Assembly (NCBI GenBank): GCA_964392985.1 | Contig: CAYMSF010000007.1 | Coordinates: 25,481 to 89,480 of the forward strand | DNA: 64,000 nucleotides | Direction of reading: 5' to 3' | From: CAYMSF01 sp964392985 | Lineage (GTDB): Bacteria; Verrucomicrobiota; Lentisphaeria; Victivallales; Victivallaceae | Part shown: one piece after another, positions 8,389 to 16,954 of the stretch | How the letters are laid out: every line of letters starts with the position of its first letter | Numbering within the stretch: position 1 is the stretch's first letter | Translations under genes and position numbers: made by a program | Notes under the pieces: generated by a model | The model's database searches: none | What the model was told of the DNA's origin: nothing | What the model saw: only the letters and a program-made list of their open reading frames with translations

Positions 8389-10437
8389 TTACCTGACAAA
8401 ATTATTCAAATTAATGCCGTTTTTCTGAAGCATGAGACAGAATGCGGCAGATTCGCCATAACGCATCACGGCTGAAACGGGCGGTGTTTTAGCGTAATAT
8501 TGCCATTCCGCAACAAGATGGCGGCCATTCGCTTCCAGTCCGGCGGGAATATTGCCCGTTTTTTGTGCCGCATGATCCGGCTCCCAGATGCCCTGCCGCG
8601 CTTTTTCCGGTTCGGCTTGAACAAAACCGATTTGCGCCGTGCCGTCGGCATAAAGGTTTTTGTCCTTGCCGATGTCAAAATGGTAAACAAAATTAACCTT
8701 GAAACAATAGGGGAAAGCCTGCTGCAACGCATCAGGATGACTGCGATAAGATGCCGCCGGAACACACCCCGCGGGAATACCATCGGCATCGCCAAAGACC
8801 ACGCTACCAAGGAAACGGTCGGAAATATTCAATGCCATACCGATATTATCCAGTCCGGCATAATGTTCCCGGACACTGCCCGCCAGAGAATAGCCGAAAC
8901 CATGATTATTCGCTACTGACTGGCAAATGTACTTGAAGGCGGAAGGTTCCACCGGGATACGATAGGTGAACTGATTATTAATCAGGCAGGAGTTATCCCG
9001 TGGATTATAAATTGCGGTGGAAATGGCCGGATAGTTCCCCGGTACAAAACTGAATCCTCCAGCAGCACCACCTGACTGGGTTGTCGGATTCCAAATCTTT
9101 ACCTGGTTATTGTACGCCTCGCGGAGATTATTGGCGCCATCAAAAATGTTGATTGCAATCGCCATATTTTTAGTCATTTGAATAATTTTACCGCCAACGT
9201 TGATTTGCAGTATAACATTTTTGGCAATGGCGACACCCGCGGGAATTTTATTTATCAACTGATACGCTTCCATTGCCCTGCCGGGATTGGAAAATGAAAA
9301 AGGAAGCATGGCAAGAGAAGCAAGGTCACCGCCGGTTGTTCGCCAGTTCTTAACATTAACCGTTTCCTTGCCGGTGGCAGCATTTACTCCGGCTGCGGCA
9401 CCCCACGCGATTTTATCGCCAAAGAAAGATGGGAGACCGTTCCAAGAGGGACAATTGTATCCGGTAGTACGTTCAACCCCGTAAGCGACCATTTTTGTGC
9501 CCAGGCTGATGACGGAATCAATCGCCAGTACAGAAGCCACAGCGGCAAATTGGACAAAATTGGGTTTGCCTTCAATCGCGGCGCCGGCGATGGTATCCAT
9601 ATATTTACGCACCGTCATGGCATGAACGATCCAGGGCTGGGGTGGCACCCCGACGCTATCGGGAATTTTTTCCAGAGAAGACGGGAATGTTTTGCCCATG
9701 CTTTCGATAATCGGAATCAGGTCTGCCATGTCAACCGGTTTGGCGTCAGAATCGGTGATCCAAAACTGGTCTGTCGTATTCATTTTTTCTGAATTGTGGC
9801 TGGAGGTGAAGGAACAGAAGCGGAAATAAAGGTCGTTCATCTGGGGGTCGGAAATAATGAGTACACGATAGGTACCGGTCAATAAACCATTTGAATCCGG
9901 AATCTTGCAGGAGAACATATCGCTGACAGCGGAAACAACTAAACACTGCCCCAGGGTTTTGCTGGTCGCGGATTTATAGGTGACTTTAAAAGTCGGTGAT
10001 GCCGGTAGAAATTCGGACAAATTCATCGGCACTTTTACCCGGCGGCTGCCGGTGTAATCGGGACGTCCAACTTTGTCCATGGCATTATTGCCCAACATAC
10101 CGAATTCACGGAGGAAGTCCATGCCGCCAACCATGCGCCGCCGGTCCGGACCGCAACTTATCATAAGCGGGCCCGGCTTGAATTCAACTGAACCCTGATT
10201 ATTACCGGCGGTTAATATCGTCTTGTAACTGATCGTGTAATTCCAGTCGCCGCCGGCAGCCTCCTGTTCACGGAGAACCGTCATCAAACCGACGCTCTGG
10301 GTGCGGAACGGGTTTTCGCCGCTGTACTCGGTAATCCCCGTCATCAGATAGGGAAGAAGCTCACGTTTACTTTCAGCGCTAAGATTAAGTGTGGCAAACG
10401 CAGTGACAAATAATAATAAACGGAACAGATGCTTCAT
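8389..10437 (-). CDS. Large secreted protein of unknown function in the repeat-protein locus
   Basis: This 682-residue protein has a clear signal peptide (residues 1-21, ending LSA-E). I do not recognise a domain. The N-terminal half (to about residue 270) looks beta-rich with a few Cys. A middle region (about 270-430) contains hydrophobic, Gly/Ala-rich helices. The C-terminal 250 residues are Asn/Tyr/Phe-rich beta sequence. It starts 38 bases after the second CsgG-like gene, in the same transcript. Its size and position make it a candidate for an extracellular or outer-membrane component, such as an adaptor or tip protein, but nothing in the sequence proves this. Confidence 0.65.
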   Translation of the reverse strand: MKHLFRLLLFVTAFATLNLSAESKRELLPYLMTGITEYSGENPFRTQSVGLMTVLREQEAAGGDWNYTISYKTILTAGNNQGSVEFKPGPLMISCGPDRRRMVGGMDFLREFGMLGNNAMDKVGRPDYTGSRRVKVPMNLSEFLPASPTFKVTYKSATSKTLGQCLVVSAVSDMFSCKIPDSNGLLTGTYRVLIISDPQMNDLYFRFCSFTSSHNSEKMNTTDQFWITDSDAKPVDMADLIPIIESMGKTFPSSLEKIPDSVGVPPQPWIVHAMTVRKYMDTIAGAAIEGKPNFVQFAAVASVLAIDSVISLGTKMVAYGVERTTGYNCPSWNGLPSFFGDKIAWGAAAGVNAATGKETVNVKNWRTTGGDLASLAMLPFSFSNPGRAMEAYQLINKIPAGVAIAKNVILQINVGGKIIQMTKNMAIAINIFDGANNLREAYNNQVKIWNPTTQSGGAAGGFSFVPGNYPAISTAIYNPRDNSCLINNQFTYRIPVEPSAFKYICQSVANNHGFGYSLAGSVREHYAGLDNIGMALNISDRFLGSVVFGDADGIPAGCVPAASYRSHPDALQQAFPYCFKVNFVYHFDIGKDKNLYADGTAQIGFVQAEPEKARQGIWEPDHAAQKTGNIPAGLEANGRHLVAEWQYYAKTPPVSAVMRYGESAAFCLMLQKNGINLNNFVR

Positions 10438-10475
10438 GACAAACCCCCGTAATTACTCATGATGCAATTATTTTT

Positions 10476-11957
10476 TTACCAGTCATCATTCTTCTTGAAA
10501 AGATTTAACGGTGCTTCTTTTTTGTTGGCTGACGGTTTAGGCGGCGGTGCAACTGTCGCGACAGGGGCATCAGCCGTCTGTGCCGGCGCGGCCGCCTGCT
10601 GCTGGGACTGTCCGGCAACATTCGCAACCTGCGGCTGACTCTGGGCGGCAATCTGACCATCAATACGGGTAATCATCGCTTTCGGGTCCGGCTGTTCAGG
10701 AAAAAGGATAGCGGCCTGGCGATAAAGTTCACGGGACTGCGGCAGGGCATTCTGATTATATAACGCATCAGCCTGTTCAATCAATGAATTATACTGCACG
10801 ATTTTTTGCGCAACTTCTTCCTGAGATTTCTGGGCAGTTTCGCTCTGTTCCTTGCCGAACTGACGATTGCGTTTTCTGGCATCTTCCAGGGGAACATTTT
10901 CCCAAAGTTTCAGGAATAATGCACAGTAATCAACGCAACCGAGTTTTTTCATGGAATCTTTGATAATAGCCATTTCTTTATCGGTAACGCCAGGAGCGGT
11001 ACGGTCAATGCCCTGAACACCGTGGAAGAAAAGATAATCTTTCAGATATGCATACTGCTGCTGTTGCGTAAGCAGTTCAAATTCATCTTTAAGTTTGGCG
11101 ATCATGCGCGTATCCGGCGGGGCTCCGTCCAGACAGCGCCAGAAAGGCACATCAAAATATTTGCCCAGCACTTCGAGTACGCTGAGTTCAACGAGGAGAC
11201 GCAATGCCTGATATTTGCCCTGTTTTTTATTCAACGAATAGTCGAAGGTGAAACCGTTGCCTTCAAAGAAGAAACCGACCGACCATCCTAGTTCAGTTTT
11301 GCGCAGATTGATGGAGTTGATGGTTTGAATTCCTGACATATAAGTCTGGGTCTGATAATCCATCATCTGCAGGTCAAGCGTCATCCGGGAGATACCGGAA
11401 CCGGCTTTATAACCGGCGCCGCCGTCATAACTGTAATTCGAACCCAGTTTTTCGCCAACATCAGCTTTAGTTTTCAATTCACGTTTCTTTTCGATAAGCT
11501 CTTTGTCAAATTCGGTTATACCGCCGGCAATAACAATTTTCGGCAGGGCACGCTTAATGTCGCCGCCGGTGGTTGACTCCGCGACAACATAATTCGGGTC
11601 AAACGGTACATAAATGACGGTATTACCGATTTTATTCACGGATGAACTCAACATTCCTGACACGCTGTCGGGCAGGTCTTTTTCCGCAGTCTGATTGCTG
11701 ATTACTTTGCTCTGAACCCGGATTGGCGGAATATTATACGCTTCCAGCATCAGACCGAATCTTTTCAATGAGTCATCATAGGCGGTCTGCTTCTGAGTTG
11801 CTTTGCCTAAATCTTTGTCCATATCCTTGACTTCCTCATCGGAAACACTGCCGCTGAACCAGTCCAGAACAGAACACGAACATAAAAATACCGTTGCAAA
11901 TAAAGCGGCTGCTATCATTGCAAAACTACGAATTATCCGGTTATTACCAAGTTTCAT
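10476..11957 (-). CDS. CsgG-like outer-membrane lipoprotein with TPR-like tail (copy 2)
   Basis: This 493-residue lipoprotein has the lipobox LCSC with Cys28. Residues about 78-270 follow the order of CsgG, the nonameric curli secretion pore. There is an IVIAGGITEF strand (141-150) like the CsgG VEGSI strand, a Gly-rich segment, MTLDLQMMDYQTQTYMSGI (192-210) like the CsgG transmembrane hairpin region, and a final amphipathic ALRLLVELSVLEVLGKYF helix (251-268) like the CsgG C-terminal helix. E. coli CsgG is about 277 residues, so the extra 220 residues are an addition. They contain one TPR-like unit (about 390-430) and a Gln/Ala/Pro-rich end. It overlaps the upstream paralogue by 14 bases. Confidence 0.75.
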   Translation of the reverse strand: MKLGNNRIIRSFAMIAAALFATVFLCSCSVLDWFSGSVSDEEVKDMDKDLGKATQKQTAYDDSLKRFGLMLEAYNIPPIRVQSKVISNQTAEKDLPDSVSGMLSSSVNKIGNTVIYVPFDPNYVVAESTTGGDIKRALPKIVIAGGITEFDKELIEKKRELKTKADVGEKLGSNYSYDGGAGYKAGSGISRMTLDLQMMDYQTQTYMSGIQTINSINLRKTELGWSVGFFFEGNGFTFDYSLNKKQGKYQALRLLVELSVLEVLGKYFDVPFWRCLDGAPPDTRMIAKLKDEFELLTQQQQYAYLKDYLFFHGVQGIDRTAPGVTDKEMAIIKDSMKKLGCVDYCALFLKLWENVPLEDARKRNRQFGKEQSETAQKSQEEVAQKIVQYNSLIEQADALYNQNALPQSRELYRQAAILFPEQPDPKAMITRIDGQIAAQSQPQVANVAGQSQQQAAAPAQTADAPVATVAPPPKPSANKKEAPLNLFKKNDDW

Positions 11958-13536
11958 TTTTTCCTGCCCCCCAGACGGTTTTGTGTTTATCTAGTTTACT
12001 GTTTATCATTTGAATCAATTCTTTAATGCGAGGGTTATCGGGTTCAATGGCGGCGGCTTCCTGACAGGCCTGGAGCGCCTGACGATAGTTCTGCTGGCTG
12101 AATGCCGCGCTTTCAGCGGCTTTGAATCTGGCTTCAGCGGTCGCCACGGTCTGGTCATTTTGGGCAACCGTGGCTTGTTTTTTCTCCTTCATGTCTTGAA
12201 TCGCTTTCAACTGTTGAACCGGGTAAGGCTCGCCCGGGAACAACTGATTGGCGCTGCGGTAACTGTTTTCCGCTTCAACATAATTCTGTTTGCGGACAAA
12301 TTCATCACCGGCTTCGACTCTGGCGCGGAAGGAATTGACCTTGGTCTGGAATTCCGCCTCCTGCTGTTTCTTGGCTTCCTCTGCCGCGACGGCTTTTTCC
12401 TTATTATCCTTGTCGATAATCCGCTGATTGTCGCGGTTCAACCGCAGTTTATAACGGGCATCGGCATCCATTCTGGTGGCGGCCTGGTCAATCGGCACGC
12501 TGCCCCAGAGTTTGATATACAGGTCAGCGAGATTTGAACAGCGTCTATTGCTCATCTCCGTCCGGATAATCTTTTCTTCATGTCCCTGGATTTTAGGAAC
12601 ATCGCGATCAACATCGAAACCGTGGAGGAAGAGAATTTTCTTAATTTTCAAAGCCTGTTGTTCCTCGGTGAGGAAACCGAATTCGTCATGGAGGCGCTCC
12701 GCCATTTTCAAGTCGGGCAATGCCCCGTCAATACATTTCCAGTAGGGCACTTCAAATTTTTTGCCGACCAGTTCAATGATACTGAATTCCAATACGGTAC
12801 GCAATGCGGCATGAACACCCTGTTTGTGTTTTAGGCTGTAATCAAATGAGGCGCCGTTACCCATATAATAGGCGAAGGCGCCCCAGCCGAGCTTGTCTCT
12901 GCGGATGAGGATGGAATTGGAGGTGATCACGCCGGGAAAATATACTTGAGTTTTATAATCCATCATACTTAAATCAATCGTCACCCGTGAAACTCCACCT
13001 TCGGCACTGGCACGGGCGCCGCCGGATGCCCCGGCCCAACCGCCTTCAGCCTCGACTTCGCGTTCTTTTTCGACCATATCCTGGTCAAACCCGGTAATAC
13101 CGCCGGCAATAACAAAATTGGGGAAAATACGTTCAATTTTCCCGCCGGTCGTTGTTTCACCGACGACATATTGCACATCATAAGGAACAAAGATAAGCGG
13201 TCTGCCGATTTTATTGACAGCGGAGGATGCCATGACATAGAGGTCAGTCGGCACACTCTGTTCAGCGGTCTGATTGCCGAGATTTTTGCATTGCACCGCG
13301 GTAATCGGGGTACCGTAAGCCCGCAACAAGGCGGTCATGCGTTCCAGTGATTTTTCAAAGACGGTTTCGCGGGTTTCCGCGCGCATGTCTTTGTGCATAT
13401 CGATAACTTCCTGGTCATCGGTCTCGGCGGTGATCCAGCCGCAGGAATTCAACAGCGGCAGCAGAACAGCAACCAGAGCGAACAGCAGAATCCGTTTCAT
13501 CCACGCAGGGCAAACATTTAGCGGAAGATAAGACAT
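11944..13536 (-). CDS. CsgG-like outer-membrane lipoprotein with TPR-like tail (copy 1)
   Basis: This 530-residue lipoprotein has the lipobox LLNSC with Cys32. I chose the ATG at 13536 because TGAGGA (13545-13550) lies 8 bases upstream; a GTG at 13551 would overlap the preceding stop and lose this site. The CsgG-like core spans about residues 78-262, with the FVIAGGITGF strand at 141-150, VTIDLSMMDYKTQVYF at 185-200 and the closing helix at about 243-260. Residues 395-520 form two TPR-like helical pairs, a likely periplasmic platform. It is collinear with copy 2 (SNQTAE or GNQTAE at residues 87-92 in both), so they arose by tandem duplication and could form a hetero-oligomeric pore (inference). 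Confidence 0.75.
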   Translation of the reverse strand: MSYLPLNVCPAWMKRILLFALVAVLLPLLNSCGWITAETDDQEVIDMHKDMRAETRETVFEKSLERMTALLRAYGTPITAVQCKNLGNQTAEQSVPTDLYVMASSAVNKIGRPLIFVPYDVQYVVGETTTGGKIERIFPNFVIAGGITGFDQDMVEKEREVEAEGGWAGASGGARASAEGGVSRVTIDLSMMDYKTQVYFPGVITSNSILIRRDKLGWGAFAYYMGNGASFDYSLKHKQGVHAALRTVLEFSIIELVGKKFEVPYWKCIDGALPDLKMAERLHDEFGFLTEEQQALKIKKILFLHGFDVDRDVPKIQGHEEKIIRTEMSNRRCSNLADLYIKLWGSVPIDQAATRMDADARYKLRLNRDNQRIIDKDNKEKAVAAEEAKKQQEAEFQTKVNSFRARVEAGDEFVRKQNYVEAENSYRSANQLFPGEPYPVQQLKAIQDMKEKKQATVAQNDQTVATAEARFKAAESAAFSQQNYRQALQACQEAAAIEPDNPRIKELIQMINSKLDKHKTVWGAGKNETW

Positions 13537-13547
13537 AAAAGTATTCC

Positions 13548-14414
13548 TCACTCAACGACGGTTTTAACTTTTTTAACTTTGTAATCACTGCTGTCAACAT
13601 AGGTATCGCCGGCGGAACCGCCGTACTTTTCTGTCTTCTGCCGTTCTTTGGAGCTGACATAGACATTTTTTGTGCCGGTGGGGTCAACGCCGCCATCTTT
13701 GGCGTAAACTTTAGCTTTATGTTTTACCCGCAGCGATTCGCTGAAATCGTCATTGCCAACGGAAGTTTTAACTTCCCGGACTTGCGCGCTGTCAACGGTA
13801 ACATTACCGATACTGACGGAGGAGCGCCCCGGCGAACCGCCATGAGAAGCCGGCAATCCGCCCATACCGACGGAGTTGACGGAACCGAGTGAATAATTTC
13901 TTTCCTGTGCGTCAACAGTGCCGACAGTAACCGAGGTGCCGATTTTTTTGTTACTGACATCGCCCTCGACGGAGCCGACCCGGACGGTGGAATTGGAAGC
14001 GTTTATGCTGCCGGCGCGCACTTTGGTTGAAACTTCGGCGTTTTCCGCTCCGGTAAGATTAACGCCGGTATTGACATCGGCGTTTTTCGCATAAATATTT
14101 GCCTGGGTATCGACGGTAATTTTAGCTTTTTCGATATTGGCGCCGTTGGCTTTTATCCCGGTATTGACGGTGGAATTGTCCGCGCGAACGTTACCGGTAA
14201 AGGTATTGGAAATTTCAGAATTGCGCACGGTGGAATTTTTAATTTGAATACCGGTATTGACATTAGAGTTATTTTCGGCGCGGACCGTAACTTTTTCGTT
14301 GGTATTGGTAATCGTGGAATTCTTGACATCAGAAGCGCCCTGCGGCAATGCGTAGAGCATACCGGCATTAAACAAAATCGAAGCGGCAACAACGGTCAAC
14401 TGCATTTTTTTCAT
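13548..14414 (-). CDS. Secreted repeat protein with divergent C-terminus (candidate A, first gene of locus)
   Basis: This 288-residue protein has a signal peptide ending YALPQGAS. About three recognisable copies of the 33-residue repeat lie at about residues 29-125. The repeats then decay into shorter Val/Ser/Lys-rich strands and a basic, Tyr-containing C-terminus without the GIDFG ending shared by the other three paralogues. The ATG at 14414 is preferred over GTG at 14423 because AAGGTGG (14420-14426) is 5 bases upstream of it. As the first gene, directly ahead of the two pore genes, and with an atypical end, it is a candidate nucleator or anchor, comparable in position but not in sequence to CsgB (inference). 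Confidence 0.75.
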   Translation of the reverse strand: MKKMQLTVVAASILFNAGMLYALPQGASDVKNSTITNTNEKVTVRAENNSNVNTGIQIKNSTVRNSEISNTFTGNVRADNSTVNTGIKANGANIEKAKITVDTQANIYAKNADVNTGVNLTGAENAEVSTKVRAGSINASNSTVRVGSVEGDVSNKKIGTSVTVGTVDAQERNYSLGSVNSVGMGGLPASHGGSPGRSSVSIGNVTVDSAQVREVKTSVGNDDFSESLRVKHKAKVYAKDGGVDPTGTKNVYVSSKERQKTEKYGGSAGDTYVDSSDYKVKKVKTVVE

Positions 14415-14459
14415 TTTCGCCACCTTACGCCTTTCTCAAGAAACATTCTTGCAAAATAT

Positions 14460-14488
14460 ATTTTAATGCGTCATTCGCTGATTGTCAA
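14460..14488 (-). promoter_or_regulatory. Predicted main promoter of the secretion locus
   Basis: On the minus strand there is a consensus TTGACA (14483-14488), a 17-bp spacer and TAAAAT (14460-14465). It gives a leader of about 40 bases before the ATG at 14414. This is the best housekeeping-type promoter in the window. Confidence 0.7.
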
Positions 14489-14740
14489 ATAAATACCCGT
14501 TACCCACATTACATTTCTGGCAAATATAATGGGATTACCCGAAAACAGAATAATATAGCTATACTCTAACTGCACATTTTATTTTAGCAAATCTTAAAAA
14601 TAATTTTCTCATTTTGCTTTGGCTGAAAAGGTCCGGGATAGATTATTCGCGTCACCGGAACGAAACATTCTAAGCCCGATCAGTTCATATCGCTGAACGC
14701 CCGATTAATCGTTCATTGGTATAAACTGATGTTTATAAAG
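14489..14740. other. Divergent intergenic region, no gene seen
   Basis: This is AT-rich sequence between the promoter of the secretion locus and that of the polysaccharide cluster. A small hairpin GTTCA / TGAAC lies near 14680-14697. Nothing else can be supported. Confidence 0.4.
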
Positions 14741-14768
14741 TTGAAAACTATTCAATACGAGGTATAAT
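14741..14768 (+). promoter_or_regulatory. Predicted promoter of the polysaccharide cluster
   Basis: On the plus strand there is TTGAAA (14741-14746), a 16-bp spacer and TATAAT (14763-14768). The start site would be near 14775, leaving a leader of about 310 bases before the first cluster gene. Confidence 0.6.
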
Positions 14769-14774
14769 AGAGTT

Positions 14775-14880
14775 TAATTGTTCATAAATTCAGGAACCGC
14801 GTCGCGTTAAGCACGGATAAGCGACGGGGCGGAGCATGGAAAAATTGCCGGATAACGCGGTTTTAACAAAAAAATTATTT
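14775..14880 (+). promoter_or_regulatory. Structured, JUMPstart-like leader
   Basis: The predicted transcript begins with nested inverted repeats: AACCGCG (14795-14801) with CGCGGTT (14856-14862), and CGTCGC (14800-14805) with GCGACG (14821-14826). The two stems share bases, so they may be alternatives. GTTAAGC (14806-14812) followed by GGGGCGGAGCATGG (14826-14839) resembles the JUMPstart/ops element (core GGCGGTAGC) found before many polysaccharide clusters and read by NusG paralogues such as RfaH. The core is not a perfect match, so this assignment is tentative. An A-run and a T-run follow at about 14867-14885. Confidence 0.35.
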
Positions 14881-14898
14881 TTTTCAGACCGCCTGAAA

Positions 14899-15081
14899 TT
14901 AATGGTTAATGGATGCCGGAGGCATCAAACGTTTATAGCTAACGGCATATATATATTGTTCGACCCCGAATCGGGGTCGCAGAGGATTTTGATTTAACGA
15001 TTCTATAAACGTGTTATTCCGCCACAGGCGGATAAATCCTCCACAGGCGGATAAACCCGCCGGGATAATAAAAAATCGAAC
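14899..15081 (+). repeat. Dispersed ~180-bp structured element, copy 1
   Basis: It begins with two TTAATGG heptamers and ends with GATAATAAAAAATCGAAC. It contains the hairpin GATGCCGGAGGCATC and an inverted pair ACGTTTATAG (14929-14938) / CTATAAACGT (15003-15012) that brackets a GACCCCGAATCGGGGTC hairpin. Two palindromic CCGCC-ACA-GGCGG-like units follow (15018-15050). Copies 2 and 3 are at 34401-34582 (plus) and 57841-57990 (minus). It carries no ORF. It lies directly upstream of the first polysaccharide gene. Confidence 0.8.
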
Positions 15082-15086
15082 ATTAA

Positions 15087-16103
15087 TTGGGATATACTCT
15101 TTTGGATAATGAAACTTTTAAATTTGTGATTATCGGCACCGGCAATATTGCCGCGACTTATCACAAAGCAATTGCCAATATCCCGGAGGCGGCAATAACC
15201 GGCGCGGTTTCCCGCAGCGGCAAAGCGCCCTTATGGGCACCCGCCGGATTTGAAGTTGCGCCGGATTTGCAGAGTATTAAACAGCATTTCGATGCCGTCA
15301 TCATTGCCACACCGAATGCCACTCATCATCTCTGGGCAATTGCCGCGGCAGCACTCGGCAAACATGTCCTCACCGAAAAACCGCTCGATATCACGGTTGC
15401 GGCAATGGATGCGATGATTGCCGCCTGCAACAGCAACAAAGTAAAACTGGCAGTAACCTATCAACGCCGCCTCAGTCCGGATAATATGATTGTCAAGGAA
15501 CTGCTGGAACACGGCAGATTGGGCAAAGTTTTCGCCGCGGAACTCCGGGTGAAATGTTATCGTGATCAGGCCTATTATGACAGCGCCCCCTATCGCGGCA
15601 ATAAATCTCTTGACGGTGGCGGTCCATTCATCCAGCAGGCGTCACACAATATTGATATCTATGGCTGGTTTTTCGGCAAACCGCAAAAGACCGTCAGTAT
15701 GCTTTCAACATTCATGCACCGGATGGAGGGCGAGGACTACGGTACCGCATTGCTGCAACATCCCGATGGAATGATCGGCACCATCACCGCGTCCACCGCC
15801 ACCTGGCCCGGCTTCCCCCCTGAATTGAATATCCATACCGATAAAGGTTCACTGACCTTGAAAAACGACATCATCACCGAATGGAATATTAAAGATATAC
15901 CCAATCCTTCCGTTTCCGCTAAACTGGATATTCACAGCGGCGCCGGCAGCGCGACGATAAGTCAGACCAACGGACATGAAGCCATTATCACCGACTTCAT
16001 TGACGCGGTAAAACTCAATCTGAAACCCGCAGTTTCCGGCGAAGACGCCAGACTTGCCACCGAAATAATCCTGAACATTTACGGCAGTAATATTTATGAG
16101 TGA
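15087..16103 (+). CDS. Gfo/Idh/MocA-family NAD(P)-dependent sugar oxidoreductase
   Basis: This 338-residue protein has an N-terminal Rossmann fold (IIGTGNIAATYHKAI, about residues 14-28) and a C-terminal Gfo/Idh/MocA alpha/beta domain. It contains the family EKP motif (TEKPLD near residue 98) and a GGGPFIQQASHNIDIYGW segment that carries the conserved catalytic His. Family members oxidise or reduce sugars, often nucleotide sugars in polysaccharide clusters. No ATG is available near the start. A stop lies just upstream at 15084, leaving TTG at 15087 or TTG at 15102; the latter has GGGAT about 8 bases upstream. It is the first gene of the cluster and overlaps wzm by 8 bases. Confidence 0.8.
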   Translation: MGYTLLDNETFKFVIIGTGNIAATYHKAIANIPEAAITGAVSRSGKAPLWAPAGFEVAPDLQSIKQHFDAVIIATPNATHHLWAIAAAALGKHVLTEKPLDITVAAMDAMIAACNSNKVKLAVTYQRRLSPDNMIVKELLEHGRLGKVFAAELRVKCYRDQAYYDSAPYRGNKSLDGGGPFIQQASHNIDIYGWFFGKPQKTVSMLSTFMHRMEGEDYGTALLQHPDGMIGTITASTATWPGFPPELNIHTDKGSLTLKNDIITEWNIKDIPNPSVSAKLDIHSGAGSATISQTNGHEAIITDFIDAVKLNLKPAVSGEDARLATEIILNIYGSNIYE

Positions 16104-16950
16104 TCCAAAACATTATTTGCGACTCAAACCGGACAATGGATTCCGGCTCAGTGATCTGAAGGAACTCTTCGCCTATCGCGAATTGCTCTTCTTCCTGACC
16201 TGGCGCGACATCAAAGTCAAATATAAACAGACCGTATTCGGCGTGCTGTGGGTATTGATCCAGCCGCTGGCGCTAATGCTGCTGTTCACCATTGTCTTCG
16301 GCAAATTTGCCAAACTGGAACAAGACTTAAAAGTGCCGTATGCGCTTTTCGCTTTCGCCGGACTGCTGCCCTGGCAGCTTTTTGCGCGGACGTTGAATGC
16401 CACGACTGACAGTCTGCTCTCCAATCAACACCTGATTTCAAAGATATATTTCCCCCGGATGATTATTCCGCTGTCATCCTGTCTCTCCGGGATTGTTGAC
16501 TTTATGATTGGTTTTTGCGGCTTGGCCGTCATGATATTTTGTTACTACATGTCCAACCTCTGCCCCCTGCCGACTTGGAATATTCTATTCCTGCCGCTGT
16601 TCCTGATATTGATGATGATGACAGCGCTCGGCATCGGCTTATGGCTTTCGGCGTTATATATTGAATTCCGCGATGTCGGCTATATTGTGCCGTTCCTGAT
16701 TCAATTCTGGATGTTTGCCACGCCGGTGGTTTACCCGGTGAATATTATTCCCAATGAATACCTCTGGGTGGTGGCGCTCAATCCGATGACCGGAGTAATC
16801 GAGGGCATCCGCTGGTCGTTATTCAATTATGCGTATGGTCCCGGGAAGTTGTTTTATTTATCGATGGGGATATCGGTATTTACGTTCGTGTCCGGGGTGA
16901 TATGGTTCCGCTGCCGTGAGAAAATCTTTGCTGATTACCTCGGGAAGTAA
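16096..16950 (+). CDS. wzm: ABC-2 type polysaccharide export permease (Wzm)
   Basis: This 284-residue inner-membrane protein has six predicted spans and typical Wzm/RfbA/TagG features: an N-terminal amphipathic region with FLTWRDIKVKYKQTVFG (about residues 34-50), Trp-rich interfacial segments (VLWVLIQPLALMLLFTIVFG), and ending in a short basic tail. It would form the membrane channel of an ABC exporter that moves a finished O-antigen or similar polysaccharide across the inner membrane. Its ATPase partner, wzt, normally follows directly. Here the two are separated by about 1.57 kb of repeats plus the GxxExxY gene. Confidence 0.9.
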   Translation: MSDPKHYLRLKPDNGFRLSDLKELFAYRELLFFLTWRDIKVKYKQTVFGVLWVLIQPLALMLLFTIVFGKFAKLEQDLKVPYALFAFAGLLPWQLFARTLNATTDSLLSNQHLISKIYFPRMIIPLSSCLSGIVDFMIGFCGLAVMIFCYYMSNLCPLPTWNILFLPLFLILMMMTALGIGLWLSALYIEFRDVGYIVPFLIQFWMFATPVVYPVNIIPNEYLWVVALNPMTGVIEGIRWSLFNYAYGPGKLFYLSMGISVFTFVSGVIWFRCREKIFADYLGK

Positions 16951-16954
16951 ACAG

